Source of the DNA: Leucobacter komagatae
Lineage (GTDB): Bacteria; Actinomycetota; Actinomycetes; Actinomycetales; Microbacteriaceae
DNA: 64,000 nt
Reading direction: 5' to 3'
Assembly: GCF_006716085.1 (NCBI RefSeq)
Contig: NZ_VFON01000001.1
Coordinates: 2,604,001-2,668,000, forward strand
Below are positions 42,680 to 52,982 of this stretch, one piece after another. The translations under genes were made by a program, and so were the position numbers. The notes beneath the pieces were generated by a model. It saw only the letters and a program-made list of their open reading frames with translations. It was not told the origin of the DNA and searched no databases. The first letter of the stretch is position 1; each line of letters begins with the position of its first letter.

Positions 42680-43413
42680 GCGCTGTGAATGCTGTGAGTG
42701 CGGCTGCGCTCGACCACATCGTCATCGCTGGCCCCGACCTCGGGACGCTCGTCGCCTGGTTCGCGGAGCTCACGGGCGTGACGGCCGAGCCCGGTGGGCG
42801 CCATCCGATCGGCACCCAGAACGCGCTCGTCGCGCTTACTGTCGACGGGCGCCGCGGGCCGCAGTACATCGAGCTCATCGGGCCCTACGACGACGCGGCC
42901 GACGCGCCCCTGCCGACGAAGTTCGGGATATCGGAGCTCACCGGCCCAACAGTGCAGACGTACGCGATTCGCGTGCCAGACATTGACGAGGCTGTCGTGA
43001 GCGCGCGTGAAGTCGGGTGGGAGACGGGGCCGGTCGGCGACCTGTCGCGGCGCACACCCGCGGGTGACCTTCTCGAGTGGCGCCTCACGCGCTCTGAGGC
43101 GGATCCTGAGCGCTACGACCTGCCGTTTCTCATCGACTGGGGCAAGACGCCCCACCCCGGGGAGACCGTCGGGCCGTCGCTCGAGCTCGTGGGCTTTGTG
43201 CGGCTCGAGTCGAGCGTCGAGCGGGCCGAGAGCTTGCGCCGGGAGCTCGCGGCCGTCGGCGACGGTGCGGTCGGCGTGCGGGTTTCGGGGTCTCCGGGGT
43301 TCGCCTTGACGCTCCGGTCGGAGAGCGGCGCGCTCGTCGAACTACTCCCTGCGGCTCCCTCCCGGCAGGAGAGCCCCATCCCGCCCAAACCACCCGTTGC
43401 CAACGGTTGGTAA
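42676..43413 (+). CDS. VOC/glyoxalase-like protein
   Basis: 245 residues. It begins LDHIVIAGPDLGTLVAWFAELTGV, the first beta-alpha-beta unit of a VOC (glyoxalase-like, PF13468-type) protein; PQYIELIGPYD carries the first metal-ligand position (Glu). A second half-module follows, less conserved. The GTG start overlaps the stop of the peroxidase-like gene (GTGA). Last gene of the ABC cassette. Substrate unknown. Confidence 0.82.
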   Translation: MSAVNAVSAAALDHIVIAGPDLGTLVAWFAELTGVTAEPGGRHPIGTQNALVALTVDGRRGPQYIELIGPYDDAADAPLPTKFGISELTGPTVQTYAIRVPDIDEAVVSAREVGWETGPVGDLSRRTPAGDLLEWRLTRSEADPERYDLPFLIDWGKTPHPGETVGPSLELVGFVRLESSVERAESLRRELAAVGDGAVGVRVSGSPGFALTLRSESGALVELLPAAPSRQESPIPPKPPVANGW

Positions 43414-43445
43414 GCGGCCCTTTTGCGAGGAACCTACTGTCTGGC

Positions 43446-43481
43446 GGGCCTGGAGGGGCCCGCGGGCCTGGAGGGGCCCGC
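43446..43481. repeat. Two 18-bp tandem repeats between convergent genes
   Basis: GGGCCTGGAGGGGCCCGC occurs twice in direct succession. Each copy contains GGGCC/GGCCC arms able to form a hairpin. It lies between the convergent VOC and helicase genes and may act as a terminator. Confidence 0.7.
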
Positions 43482-43517
43482 GAGCAGGGCGGAGCCCCGC
43501 GCCAGGGAGAAACCCCG

Positions 43518-44822
43518 CTACGCCTGCGAGGAGCTCGCGGACGCCGCCGCCTGCTTCGGCTGCCTGTCGGAGAAGAAACGCACGACGTTCGGGTCAACGA
43601 TCACGTCCCGCGGCTGCAGCGGCCGTGCGAGGTAGAGGCCGTCGAGCGACCTCACCCGGCTGAGCGCGACGTAGGTTTGGCCGGCGCTGAAGGCACGCGG
43701 CCCGAGGTCGATGGCCGCGGCGTCATAGGTGTGGCCCTGGGACTTGTGGATTGTCACTGCCCAGGCGAGGCGCAGCGGGAACTGCTCGAACTCCGCGACG
43801 ACCTCCTTCTCGAGCTTCTTCGTGTCGGCGTCGTACCGGTACCGGAACCGCTCCCACGTTGCGGGCTGGACCTCGTACTCCTCGTCGCCAACGATCACCC
43901 ACACGGTGCCCTCGATCTTCGACACCGTACCGATCGTGCCGTTCACCCAGCGGCCGTCGGGGTCGTTGCGCAGAAACATGACCTGCGCGCCCTTCTTCAG
44001 CTCGAGCACCTCATCGGCCGGGTACGTGTTCTCACGGAACTCGCCGGTGATCTCGGCGGCGGCTTTCAATCCCGACCCCTTGATCTCTGCGAGCCGCTCG
44101 GCGTTGATCCTGTTCACCGTCGCGTTCGTCGTCGCGAGCGTGATGACGTCGCGCGGCGGCTTGCGAGCGCCGGCGGTGTTCAGCTCGTTCGCCTGCGTCT
44201 CGTCGACGACGCCGTAGCGCACGGCCCCGAGGATCTGCTTGAACCTGTCGTCGCTCTGCCGATGCACCTCGGTGAGCTCGATCACGTCGAGCGGGGTCTC
44301 CTGCCACACTTTCGAGTCGAAGAACCAGAGCGAGCGGTAGGTGTCGTCGAAGTACGCGCGTTCGTGCGGGTCGCGCGGCGGTACGGGCGGCAGCTGGAAC
44401 GGGTCGCCGAACATGATGATCTGGGCGCCACCGAATGGGTCGTGCCGCTTGCCGCGGGCCTGCCTGAGCGAGCGGTCGATCGCGTCCATGAGGTCTGCCG
44501 ACACCATCGAGATCTCGTCGATGATGAGGGTGTCGATCGAGGCGAGCATCTTCTTCAGCTCTGCGGGCTGGTCGAGCTCGTGGTCGGCGATCACGCCGGT
44601 CGGGAGGCGCAGCAGCGAGTGAATCGTCTGGCCGCCGACGTTCAACGCCGCGACGCCCGTCGGCGCGCACACCGCGATGATCTTCGACGTGTTCCACGAC
44701 AGGTGGTTCAGAATCGTCGACTTGCCCGTGCCCGCGCGACCGGTCACAAAGATGTGCTCGCGGGTGTGCTCGATGCGCTCGTAGACGTTGAGCTGCTGGG
44801 GGCTGAGTTCGGGGCGCGACAC
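43518..44822 (-). CDS. Pif1/RecD-like SF1 helicase
   Basis: 434 residues. Walker A GRAGTGKST (28-36), Walker B TLIIDEISMVSADLMD, motif III MFGDPFQLPPV, and C-terminal motifs AWAVTIHKSQGHTYD and TYVALSRVRS. This is the short Pif1-like form (5'-3' helicase). A partner or accessory domain is not visible. The C-terminus ends in an Ala/Ser-rich tail. It is divergent from an MFS gene. Confidence 0.92.
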   Translation of the reverse strand: MSRPELSPQQLNVYERIEHTREHIFVTGRAGTGKSTILNHLSWNTSKIIAVCAPTGVAALNVGGQTIHSLLRLPTGVIADHELDQPAELKKMLASIDTLIIDEISMVSADLMDAIDRSLRQARGKRHDPFGGAQIIMFGDPFQLPPVPPRDPHERAYFDDTYRSLWFFDSKVWQETPLDVIELTEVHRQSDDRFKQILGAVRYGVVDETQANELNTAGARKPPRDVITLATTNATVNRINAERLAEIKGSGLKAAAEITGEFRENTYPADEVLELKKGAQVMFLRNDPDGRWVNGTIGTVSKIEGTVWVIVGDEEYEVQPATWERFRYRYDADTKKLEKEVVAEFEQFPLRLAWAVTIHKSQGHTYDAAAIDLGPRAFSAGQTYVALSRVRSLDGLYLARPLQPRDVIVDPNVVRFFSDRQPKQAAASASSSQA

Positions 44823-44918
44823 CCAAATAGGCTACCCCGCAATGGGATACTAGTGCGGCGCGTTCGCGCGTGCTCCCGATGCCGAACCAGACAATTGCCA
44901 CGGAAGGCGACAAGCTTC

Positions 44919-46151
44919 GTGCCCCCACTCACCACTTTTCGGCGAAACCTCGCGCTCTTCGCGCTCGCGATTGGCGGCTTCGCCATTGGAACGACCGAGT
45001 TCGCGACGATGGGCGTGCTCCCCGAGATCGCGCGCGACCTGCTGCCCGGCTATGACGCAGACCCGCAGCGGATCATCGCGCAGGCGGGCAACATTATCAC
45101 GCTGTACGCGCTCGGCGTCGTCATTGGCGCACCGGTCTTCGCCGTGCTCGGGGCGCGCATGTCGCAGACCAAACTCGCGATCTGGTTGCTCGTGCTGCTC
45201 TTCGCGGGCACGGTCGGCTCGGCCCTCGTGCCCGGGTTCGGGGCCGTCTCGGTCTTCCGGTTCATCGCGGGGCTGCCGCACGGCGCCTACTTCGGCGTCG
45301 CGTCGCTGCTCGCCGCGCGCCTCATGGGCCCCGGCAACATGGGCAAGGGTATTGCCCTCGCGATGAGCGGCCTGACGGTCGCGAACGTCATCGGCGTTCC
45401 CCTCTCGACCGTGCTCGGGCAGCAACTCGGTTGGCGCTGGGTCTACGGCCTCGTCGCCGTGCTGTTCGCGGCGACGCTGTTGCTCGTCGCGTTGTACGTG
45501 CCGCGGTTCCCCGGAAGCCCAGAACGGAGCCCCCTACGCGAGCTCACCGCGCTTGGCAGCGCGCGGGTTTGGATCATGGTCGCCGTGCTCTCCATCGGGT
45601 TCGGTGGCTTCTTCGCCGTCTACTCCTACATCGCGGAGGTGACGACCCGCGAGGCCGGGCTTGGTGCGGGGGCGGTGCCTTGGGTGATCGCGACGATGGG
45701 CATCGGCATGGTGCTCGGAAACATCCTGGGCGGGATCCTCACCGACCGCAGCCCCATCGGCACCGCAGTGTGGGGCTTCGTGCTCTTCATCGCCGCGTTC
45801 GTGCTGTACGCGCTGTTTGCCGGTTACCCGCTCGGCCTCTTCGTCTTCGCGTTCCTCGTGAGTCTCGCCTCGTCGATCCTGCTGCCGGGGCTCCAGGCGC
45901 GGCTCATCCGCATGTCGAGCGAGGCCAAGTTGCTTGGAGCCGCGCTCAATCACGCCGCGGGCAACGTCGCGAACAGCCTCGGGGCCTGGCTCGGCGGGCT
46001 CGTGATTGCCGGGGGCTTCGGCTACCTCGCGCCGGGGTGGCTGGGCGCGGTGCTCGCCGCAGCGGGCTTCGTGCTGCTGCTCGTGAGCCTCGCGGTGCAG
46101 CGCCGAGACGGCGGACGCAGCGTTGACACGGCGGGGATCCCGATCGCCTAG
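44919..46151 (+). CDS. MFS transporter, DHA1 family (AraJ/chloramphenicol-exporter type)
   Basis: 410 residues, twelve helices. It begins LALFALAIGGFAIGTTEFATMGVLPEIA, the signature of the AraJ/YdhP/Cml group of sugar or drug exporters, and has GLPHGAYFGVASLLAARL. GTG 44919 is the likely start (GGAAGG about eleven bases upstream); the frame is open far upstream but overlaps the helicase gene. It ends in a 4-base overlap with the convergent gene (CTAG). Confidence 0.85.
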   Translation: MPPLTTFRRNLALFALAIGGFAIGTTEFATMGVLPEIARDLLPGYDADPQRIIAQAGNIITLYALGVVIGAPVFAVLGARMSQTKLAIWLLVLLFAGTVGSALVPGFGAVSVFRFIAGLPHGAYFGVASLLAARLMGPGNMGKGIALAMSGLTVANVIGVPLSTVLGQQLGWRWVYGLVAVLFAATLLLVALYVPRFPGSPERSPLRELTALGSARVWIMVAVLSIGFGGFFAVYSYIAEVTTREAGLGAGAVPWVIATMGIGMVLGNILGGILTDRSPIGTAVWGFVLFIAAFVLYALFAGYPLGLFVFAFLVSLASSILLPGLQARLIRMSSEAKLLGAALNHAAGNVANSLGAWLGGLVIAGGFGYLAPGWLGAVLAAAGFVLLLVSLAVQRRDGGRSVDTAGIPIA

Positions 46152-47533
46152 TCAGCCTCGGTGAGCACCGGCTTGCGCACGAACACGAGCGTGAGCAGCA
46201 GTCCGAGCGCGACGACGATGATGAGGCCGAGAATGCCGAAGTGCGTCGCGCCGAACCAGCCGATGAACGCCGCCCACAGCCACGGCGAGAGGAAGCTCAT
46301 GACGCGGCCCGTCGTCGCGTAGAGGCCGAAAACCTCGCCCTGCATGCTTGCGGGCGTCATGTGGGTGAGGAGCGAGCGGCTCGACGCCTGGGCCGGGCCG
46401 ACCGCGGCGGAGAGGATGAGCCCGCCGATCCAGAAGATGGCCTTCCCCTCTTCGCGGAAGAAGAAGATGAACAGGCCGCTCGCGACGAGGAGCGCGAGCG
46501 CGGCCACAATGATCGCGCGCGGTCCGAAGCGGTCGTCAAGCCTGCCTGCGATGATCGTCGACACCCCGGCGACGAGGTTGAGCGCGACGCCGAAGATCAT
46601 TACCTCGGTCGCGGAGAAACCGAACGAGACGGCGGCCAGGATCCCGCCGAACGCGAAGATACCCGCGAGCCCGTCGCGGTAGACGGCGCTTGAGATGAGG
46701 AACCAGAAGGTCTGCCTGTGGTCGCGGAACAGTGAGCCGAGGTCGCGCGCGAGCACCGCGTAGCTGCGGAAGAACCCGACGCGGGGACGATCCGCGCGGG
46801 CCGCGGGCTCAGGCACCCACAGCACGAACGGGATCGAGAACACGATCGTCCAGACTGCCGCGCCGACGGCGATGTAGCGGTAGGCGAGGCCGTCGGAGAC
46901 GTCCATCCCGAACCAGTTGAGCTCGGTGAGGGCGACGACGATGAGTAGCGCGACGATGCCGCCGATGTATCCGAGCCCCCAGCCGAGCCCGCTCACGCGC
47001 CCGACGGTCTTCTTTGTCGAGACGTCGAACAGCATCGCGTTGTAGCTCACGCCCGCGATCTCGCTCGCGACCGATCCGAAGGCGACCGCAGCCGCGCCAA
47101 ACCAGAAGAACTGCGGGTCGGAGTAGACGAAGAACATTGCGAACTGGAATAGGGCGAGCACCGCGGTGCCGATGACGACCCAGCGCTTCTTGTTGCCGCG
47201 GGCATCCGCCTGCTGCCCGAGCACGGGCGCGAGGAGCAGGATGATGATGCCGGTCGCGAAGGTCACCCAGCCGTAGTTTGCGGAGAGCTCTGCGAGGCCC
47301 GTGCAATAGGCGGTGCCAGCGTCAGCGGTCTGCGAGCAGACGAGGCTGCCGTCGGCGTTCTGTGCGGCGACGTCGTCGGGCAGAAACGCGTCGGAGACGA
47401 GGTACAGCGACACCCACACGAAGGTGAGGATCACGGAGTTGAAGGGCTGCGTGGCCCAGTCCCAGAGCGCCCAGGAGGCGACGGTCCGCTTCGTCGCGGG
47501 CTGCGGGGTCTGGGCGGGTGTTGTCTCGCTCAC
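46148..47533 (-). CDS. MFS transporter, UMF1/Atg22-like
   Basis: 461 residues. The N-terminal WALWDWATQPFNSVILTFVW and the loop GQQADARGNKKRW identify the UMF1 (Atg22-like) group; later segments include SYNAMLFDVSTKKTVGRVSGLGWGLGYIGG. It has twelve helices. Members of the family move amino acids or are uncharacterised in bacteria. An extracytoplasmic loop of about 35 residues with two cysteines (CSQTADAGTAYC) lies after the first helix. Confidence 0.85.
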   Translation of the reverse strand: MSETTPAQTPQPATKRTVASWALWDWATQPFNSVILTFVWVSLYLVSDAFLPDDVAAQNADGSLVCSQTADAGTAYCTGLAELSANYGWVTFATGIIILLLAPVLGQQADARGNKKRWVVIGTAVLALFQFAMFFVYSDPQFFWFGAAAVAFGSVASEIAGVSYNAMLFDVSTKKTVGRVSGLGWGLGYIGGIVALLIVVALTELNWFGMDVSDGLAYRYIAVGAAVWTIVFSIPFVLWVPEPAARADRPRVGFFRSYAVLARDLGSLFRDHRQTFWFLISSAVYRDGLAGIFAFGGILAAVSFGFSATEVMIFGVALNLVAGVSTIIAGRLDDRFGPRAIIVAALALLVASGLFIFFFREEGKAIFWIGGLILSAAVGPAQASSRSLLTHMTPASMQGEVFGLYATTGRVMSFLSPWLWAAFIGWFGATHFGILGLIIVVALGLLLTLVFVRKPVLTEAD

Positions 47534-47630
47534 AGCCCCAGGCTACTGCGTGTGCGGCGTTCGGTCATGGATTGGGTGGGTTACCGGGGAGTGAACACCA
47601 GGGGAGGCTTTCTACCCGAGCCTGGTGCCC

Positions 47631-47683
47631 CGCAACATCTTGGCCCGCCAATGCGGGTTGCTTTGGCGGGCCAAGATGTTGCG
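47631..47683 (-). terminator. Perfect 21-bp hairpin after the LANTG surface protein gene
   Basis: CGCAACATCTTGGCCCGCCAA is repeated in reverse complement with an 11-nt loop, and flanking CCCC/GGGG bases can add pairs. It begins eight bases after the surface-protein stop (minus strand). No T-tract. The length and perfection are unusual for a plain terminator. Confidence 0.7.
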
Positions 47684-47690
47684 GTGGGGG

Positions 47691-48971
47691 CTAACCGCGC
47701 GCGCGGGCGAGTGCCCGGCGCGCGAGCAGGAGCGCTCCGCCGAGAACAGCCACAGCCGAGGCTGCTGCGGTGGCGGCCAGGCCAGAACCGCCTGTGTTCG
47801 CGAGGGAGCTTGCGCTGTGACCCTTCTGACCGTCAGCTGCGGTACCTCCTGCGGAAACCGGCTCGTCTGTGCTGGTGCCTGGTTCGGTGGTGCCGGTGCC
47901 GTTCTCGTTCCCGTTCCCGTTCCCGTTCCCGTTCCCGTTCCCGTTCCCGTTCCCGTTCCCGTTCCCGTTCCCGTTCTCGTTCTCGTTCTCGTTCTCGTTC
48001 TCGTTCTCGTTCCCGTTGTCGCCGCCAGTGTCCTCGCCGCCGTTTCCGTCGTCGCCGGTCGGCTCAGCGTGGTCGGTGGGGGTGTGGACGATGTCGACCC
48101 ACTGGGTCGGGTCGGCCTGGTCGATGACGCGGTAGGTGAATTCGTTGGCGGTGAGCGTCACGATGGGGACGGTGCGTTCGAAGAGGACGTCGCCTGCGTC
48201 GTTTTTGGCGGCGATCCAGCGTGAGGAGCCGTCGGGTGCGACGGTCCAGTCGCCCTGCATTTTGGGCTTGTCGTCGAGGGTGTACATCGTGAAGGTGCCG
48301 CCCTGCTTGAAGTAGGCCCAGCCGACGAAGTTTGCTGCGCGTGCGTCGTCGAGTGCGACGGGGTTGCCGTCTTGGTCGGTTGCTGCGGTGGTTTCCCAGG
48401 GGGTTGCTGCGAGGGCCGCCGAGTAGTCGATCACCGGGTCGGTTCCCGGCTCCTGGTGGTCGGTGGGGGTGTGGACGATGTCGACCCACTGGGTGGGGTC
48501 GGCCTGGTCGATGACGCGGTAGGTGAATTCGTTGGCGGTGAGCGTCACGATGGGGACGGTGCGTTCGAAGAGGACGTCGCCTGCGTCGTTTTTGGCGGCG
48601 ATCCAGCGTGAGGAGCCGTCGGGTGCGACGGTCCAGTCGCCCTGCATTTTGGGCTTGTCGTCGAGGGTGTACATCGTGAAGGTGCCGCCCTGCTTGAAGT
48701 AGGCCCAGCCGACGAAGTTTGCTGCGCGTGCGTCGTCGAGTGCGACGGGGTTGCCGTCTTGGTCGGTTGCTGCGGTGGTTTCCCAGGGGGTTGCTGCGAG
48801 GGCCGCCGAGTAGTCGATCACCGGGTCGGTTGCCGCCTGGTCTGCTGACGCGGCAGTCTCCGCAGCGCCAGCTGCGAGCGCCGGCGTGACCGGGGCAAAG
48901 CAGACTGCCGCGGCGACCAGGGTCGAAGTGATGATCGTCGTCCGCGCCGGGCGGCGAGAAGTGCGTGTCAT
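47691..48971 (-). CDS. Sortase-anchored surface protein with duplicated DUF4822-like domains
   Basis: 426 residues. A signal peptide ending near ALAAGAA precedes two copies of a domain of about 129 residues (ALAATPWETTAATDQDGN, FVGWAYFKQGGTFTMYTLDD, IAAKNDAGDVLFERTVP, TYRVIDQADPTQWVDIVHTP), which resembles DUF4822. Then comes a Glu-Asn/Gly-Asn repeat stalk, and the sorting signal SLANTGGSG, a hydrophobic helix and an Arg-rich tail. LANTG fits the LAXTG motif of class E sortases of high-GC actinobacteria. The start at 48971 lacks a strong ribosome site. Function unknown; binding or wall role likely. Confidence 0.88.
   Translation of the reverse strand: MTRTSRRPARTTIITSTLVAAAVCFAPVTPALAAGAAETAASADQAATDPVIDYSAALAATPWETTAATDQDGNPVALDDARAANFVGWAYFKQGGTFTMYTLDDKPKMQGDWTVAPDGSSRWIAAKNDAGDVLFERTVPIVTLTANEFTYRVIDQADPTQWVDIVHTPTDHQEPGTDPVIDYSAALAATPWETTAATDQDGNPVALDDARAANFVGWAYFKQGGTFTMYTLDDKPKMQGDWTVAPDGSSRWIAAKNDAGDVLFERTVPIVTLTANEFTYRVIDQADPTQWVDIVHTPTDHAEPTGDDGNGGEDTGGDNGNENENENENENENGNGNGNGNGNGNGNGNGNGNGNENGTGTTEPGTSTDEPVSAGGTAADGQKGHSASSLANTGGSGLAATAAASAVAVLGGALLLARRALARARG
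47901..48014. repeat. Hexanucleotide array encoding the protein stalk
   Basis: Nineteen 6-bp units in a row: GTTCTC once, GTTCCC eleven times (47907-47972), GTTCTC six times (47973-48008), GTTCCC once. On the minus strand they encode Gly-Asn or Glu-Asn pairs. The unit keeps the frame, so copy-number change alters stalk length only. Confidence 0.95.
48070..48831. repeat. Near-identical internal direct repeat in the surface-protein gene
   Basis: Two copies of about 375 bp (48070-48444 and 48457-48831), offset 387 bp. I find a single base difference between them, in a proline codon, and it is silent. This duplication is very recent or kept identical by gene conversion. Confidence 0.92.
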
Positions 48972-49085
48972 GTGCGCTGCTTTCGTTTGAGGTTGGAAGC
49001 GCGGGGGAAATGGTGCCCCGAGCGCGTAATCCAACGCTACGAACGCTTGAGCGCCGCAGCATCAACCGATCGGTTGAATCCTGCT

Positions 49086-49709
49086 CTACAGCCTGATGAG
49101 GCCCTTGCCCAATGCGGTGGCGATCGCTGCCTGGCGGTTGCTGGCGCCGAGCTTCGTAAAGGCATGGTGGAGGTGCGTCTTCACGGTGGCCTCGCTGACG
49201 AGGAGCGTTTTCGCCAGGTCGCGGTTCGACAGACCCGTGGCCGCGAGCGTCAGTACTTCGAGCTCGCGCGTGGTGAGTGTCTCGTCGTCGAACCTGCTTC
49301 GCTCGTGCAGGCGCTCGGCGATTGCCGCCCCGAGCGCGGGCTGGCCGGCGGCGGCCTCGCGGATAGCTCGGAAGAGCTGTTCGGGCGCGCTGTCCTTCAC
49401 GAGATAGCCTGCAGCGCCGGCTTCCATTGCGCGTACGACGTCGGCGTCAGAGTCGTACGCGCTGAAGACAATCGCCCGAATCTGCTCGTTGGTGCGCACG
49501 AGGGCGCGCACGGTTTCGATGCCGCCTGGACGTTCGGCCCCGAGATCGAGGTCGACGAGCGCCACGTCTGGGTTTGCGCCCGATCCTGCCACAGCCTCGT
49601 CGAGACTGCCCGCCTCCGCGACGACCTCGAAGTCGGGCTGGGTGTCAAGCAGTGCGCGCAGGCCGTGGCGGAGCGTCGGGTGGTCGTCGACGAGGAGTAT
49701 GCGTATCAC
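49086..49709 (-). CDS. NarL/FixJ-type response regulator
   Basis: 207 residues. The receiver domain has DD at 8-9 and phosphorylation site Asp53 in ALVDLDLG, followed by LuxR-type DNA-binding helices (TLTTRELEVLTLAATGLSNRDLAKTL, SEATVKTHLHHAFTKLG). It forms a two-component system with the histidine kinase whose stop overlaps this start (ATGA). It lies next to the sortase-anchored protein gene, which could be a target. Confidence 0.93.
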   Translation of the reverse strand: MIRILLVDDHPTLRHGLRALLDTQPDFEVVAEAGSLDEAVAGSGANPDVALVDLDLGAERPGGIETVRALVRTNEQIRAIVFSAYDSDADVVRAMEAGAAGYLVKDSAPEQLFRAIREAAAGQPALGAAIAERLHERSRFDDETLTTRELEVLTLAATGLSNRDLAKTLLVSEATVKTHLHHAFTKLGASNRQAAIATALGKGLIRL

Positions 49710-50896
49710 TGTTCGCCCTTCGTGGTCGGTGTGACTGCGGCGATTGTTGTGCCGGCGCCGGGGGCTGATTCGACGGTGAGTGACCCGCCGAGGCTCCGCA
49801 TTCGCCAGTGCATTGCGCGGATGCCGAACCCGGAGTCGGGCGATGCGGGTGTTGGTGCCGGTGTGGTGTCGGGCACTTCGGGCACTGTAAACCCTGCTCC
49901 GTTGTCTGCGATGTCGACTCCGACCGAGTCTGCGAAGTAGGTCAGCGTCACTTTTGTGAGCGAAGCATGCGCGTGTTTGCGCGCGTTCGCCAGGGCCTCC
50001 TGAGTTACGCGCTGCAACGCGTGCGAGGCCTCGTCGGGAATGGGGCGTTCAGTGCCGAAGCGCTCGAACGTCGCCTCGGCAGCGTCCGCAAGGTTGCGCA
50101 GTACCTCGGTAAGACCTACGGGCTGCTGTGTGTTCGGCGTAACCAATCCCAGCATGAAGGATCGCGTCTCGGACAGGGCCTGCCTGAGTGCGGTGAGTGC
50201 TTCTGTCGATGCCTGCGACGTTTGCGGTGCGGTTCGCTCTGCCTCAAGTCGAAGCAGCGCCTCGGCGGTGCGCTGTGCGACCGTATCGTGCAGCTCGCTC
50301 GCCACGCGCTGACGTTCCTCGGCTGCGCCAGCGACGCGCTCCGTCTGCGCAAGTTTGTCGCGCGTCTCGAGGAGCTCGAGGTTGAGTCGCTTCTGCGTGG
50401 CAAGCGACCGGTCGAGCTCCCAATAGGCGTAGGCGAGCACGAGCCCACCGAAGAACGGGCCGAGCACGAGGCCGAGGTCTGTGCCATTCGACATGAGGTA
50501 CAGACCGACGCTCACGGCGACGACGATCGTGGCGGAGAGTGCGAGCGCGCGGGCGCCTGAGAGCACGCGGTGGATGGCGAAGAACAGTGCGAACGCGCTC
50601 CACCCGAACGACGGGGCGAGTGCAACCAGAGGGAGCCAGACTGCGGTAGCCGTAAGAAGCCAGGCGCGCTGCCAGCCCCTGTTGTCGGGGCCGCGAACGA
50701 GGGCAACGGCGTAGCTTGCGCCAGCTGCGAGTGCGAGGGCGAGCACGAGGATGCCTGTGCCTGCGAGCTCGTGATAGGTGAAGTAGCGCAGCCCGCAGAC
50801 GACGAGGAGGACACCGAAACCGAGGTCGACGGCGAGGTCTGCTGCGTGCATTCTGGGGGTGCGTGCGTGCAGCTCGACCGCGTCGGGTGTGTGCAT
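49706..50896 (-). CDS. Sensor histidine kinase, HisKA_3 family
   Basis: 396 residues. Six or so membrane helices in the first 150 residues, with little outside the membrane, then the dimerisation helix EERQRVASELHDTVAQRTAEALL with phosphate-accepting His203, and an ATPase domain with NARKHAHA, IADNGAGF and GFGIRAMHWRMRSLGG. A membrane-embedded sensor (like DesK) is suggested. ATG 50896 is six bases after TACCCT, so the message is probably leaderless; the longer open frame upstream has no start signals. Confidence 0.92.
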   Translation of the reverse strand: MHTPDAVELHARTPRMHAADLAVDLGFGVLLVVCGLRYFTYHELAGTGILVLALALAAGASYAVALVRGPDNRGWQRAWLLTATAVWLPLVALAPSFGWSAFALFFAIHRVLSGARALALSATIVVAVSVGLYLMSNGTDLGLVLGPFFGGLVLAYAYWELDRSLATQKRLNLELLETRDKLAQTERVAGAAEERQRVASELHDTVAQRTAEALLRLEAERTAPQTSQASTEALTALRQALSETRSFMLGLVTPNTQQPVGLTEVLRNLADAAEATFERFGTERPIPDEASHALQRVTQEALANARKHAHASLTKVTLTYFADSVGVDIADNGAGFTVPEVPDTTPAPTPASPDSGFGIRAMHWRMRSLGGSLTVESAPGAGTTIAAVTPTTKGEQ

Positions 50897-50972
50897 GCGG
50901 CTAGGGTACCTCGGGTTTCCTGAGGGAAAACGGCTTGCCAACGTGCGACAGATGGGTGAACGATTCCTGAGA

Positions 50973-50993
50973 GTTGAGTGAATGTGGCTCAAG
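50973..50993. promoter_or_regulatory. HAIR operator 1 upstream of dnaK
   Basis: GTTGAGT-N7-GCTCAAG matches the HspR inverted repeat CTTGAGT-N7-ACTCAAG except at the first and eighth arm positions. It lies just upstream of the dnaK -35. Confidence 0.85.
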
Positions 50994-51008
50994 TTTGGCG
51001 AACCCGGC

Positions 51009-51036
51009 TTGACTCCCGAACGGGCTTCGCTAAACT
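51009..51036 (+). promoter_or_regulatory. dnaK operon promoter
   Basis: TTGACT at 51009-51014 and TAAACT at 51031-51036 with a 16-bp spacer. The -10 shares two bases with the second HAIR element, so HspR binding would block RNA polymerase. Confidence 0.8.
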
Positions 51037-51055
51037 TGAGTGCATCAGGCTCAAC
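51035..51055. promoter_or_regulatory. HAIR operator 2 over the dnaK start site
   Basis: CTTGAGT-N7-GCTCAAC fits the HspR consensus in the left arm fully and in five of seven positions on the right. It is 62 bp downstream of operator 1, centre to centre. Confidence 0.88.
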
Positions 51056-51114
51056 TTGCCCCAACGGGCAAGGTGAAGCTCACGAACCACCGGCTCGGGA
51101 GGCCGGTCCCTTAA

Positions 51115-52980
<1,866 letters not shown>

Positions 52981-52982
52981 TC

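Noticed and set aside
43407..44918. Very long upstream extension of the MFS gene on the plus strand
   Set aside because: It runs antisense through the Pif1-like helicase gene, whose motifs are all intact, and the translation before residue VPPLTTF is compositionally odd. The transporter signature begins right after GTG 44919.
47901..48014. CRISPR-like array
   Set aside because: The units are contiguous 6-bp repeats with no spacers, in frame inside a coding gene, and no cas gene is near.
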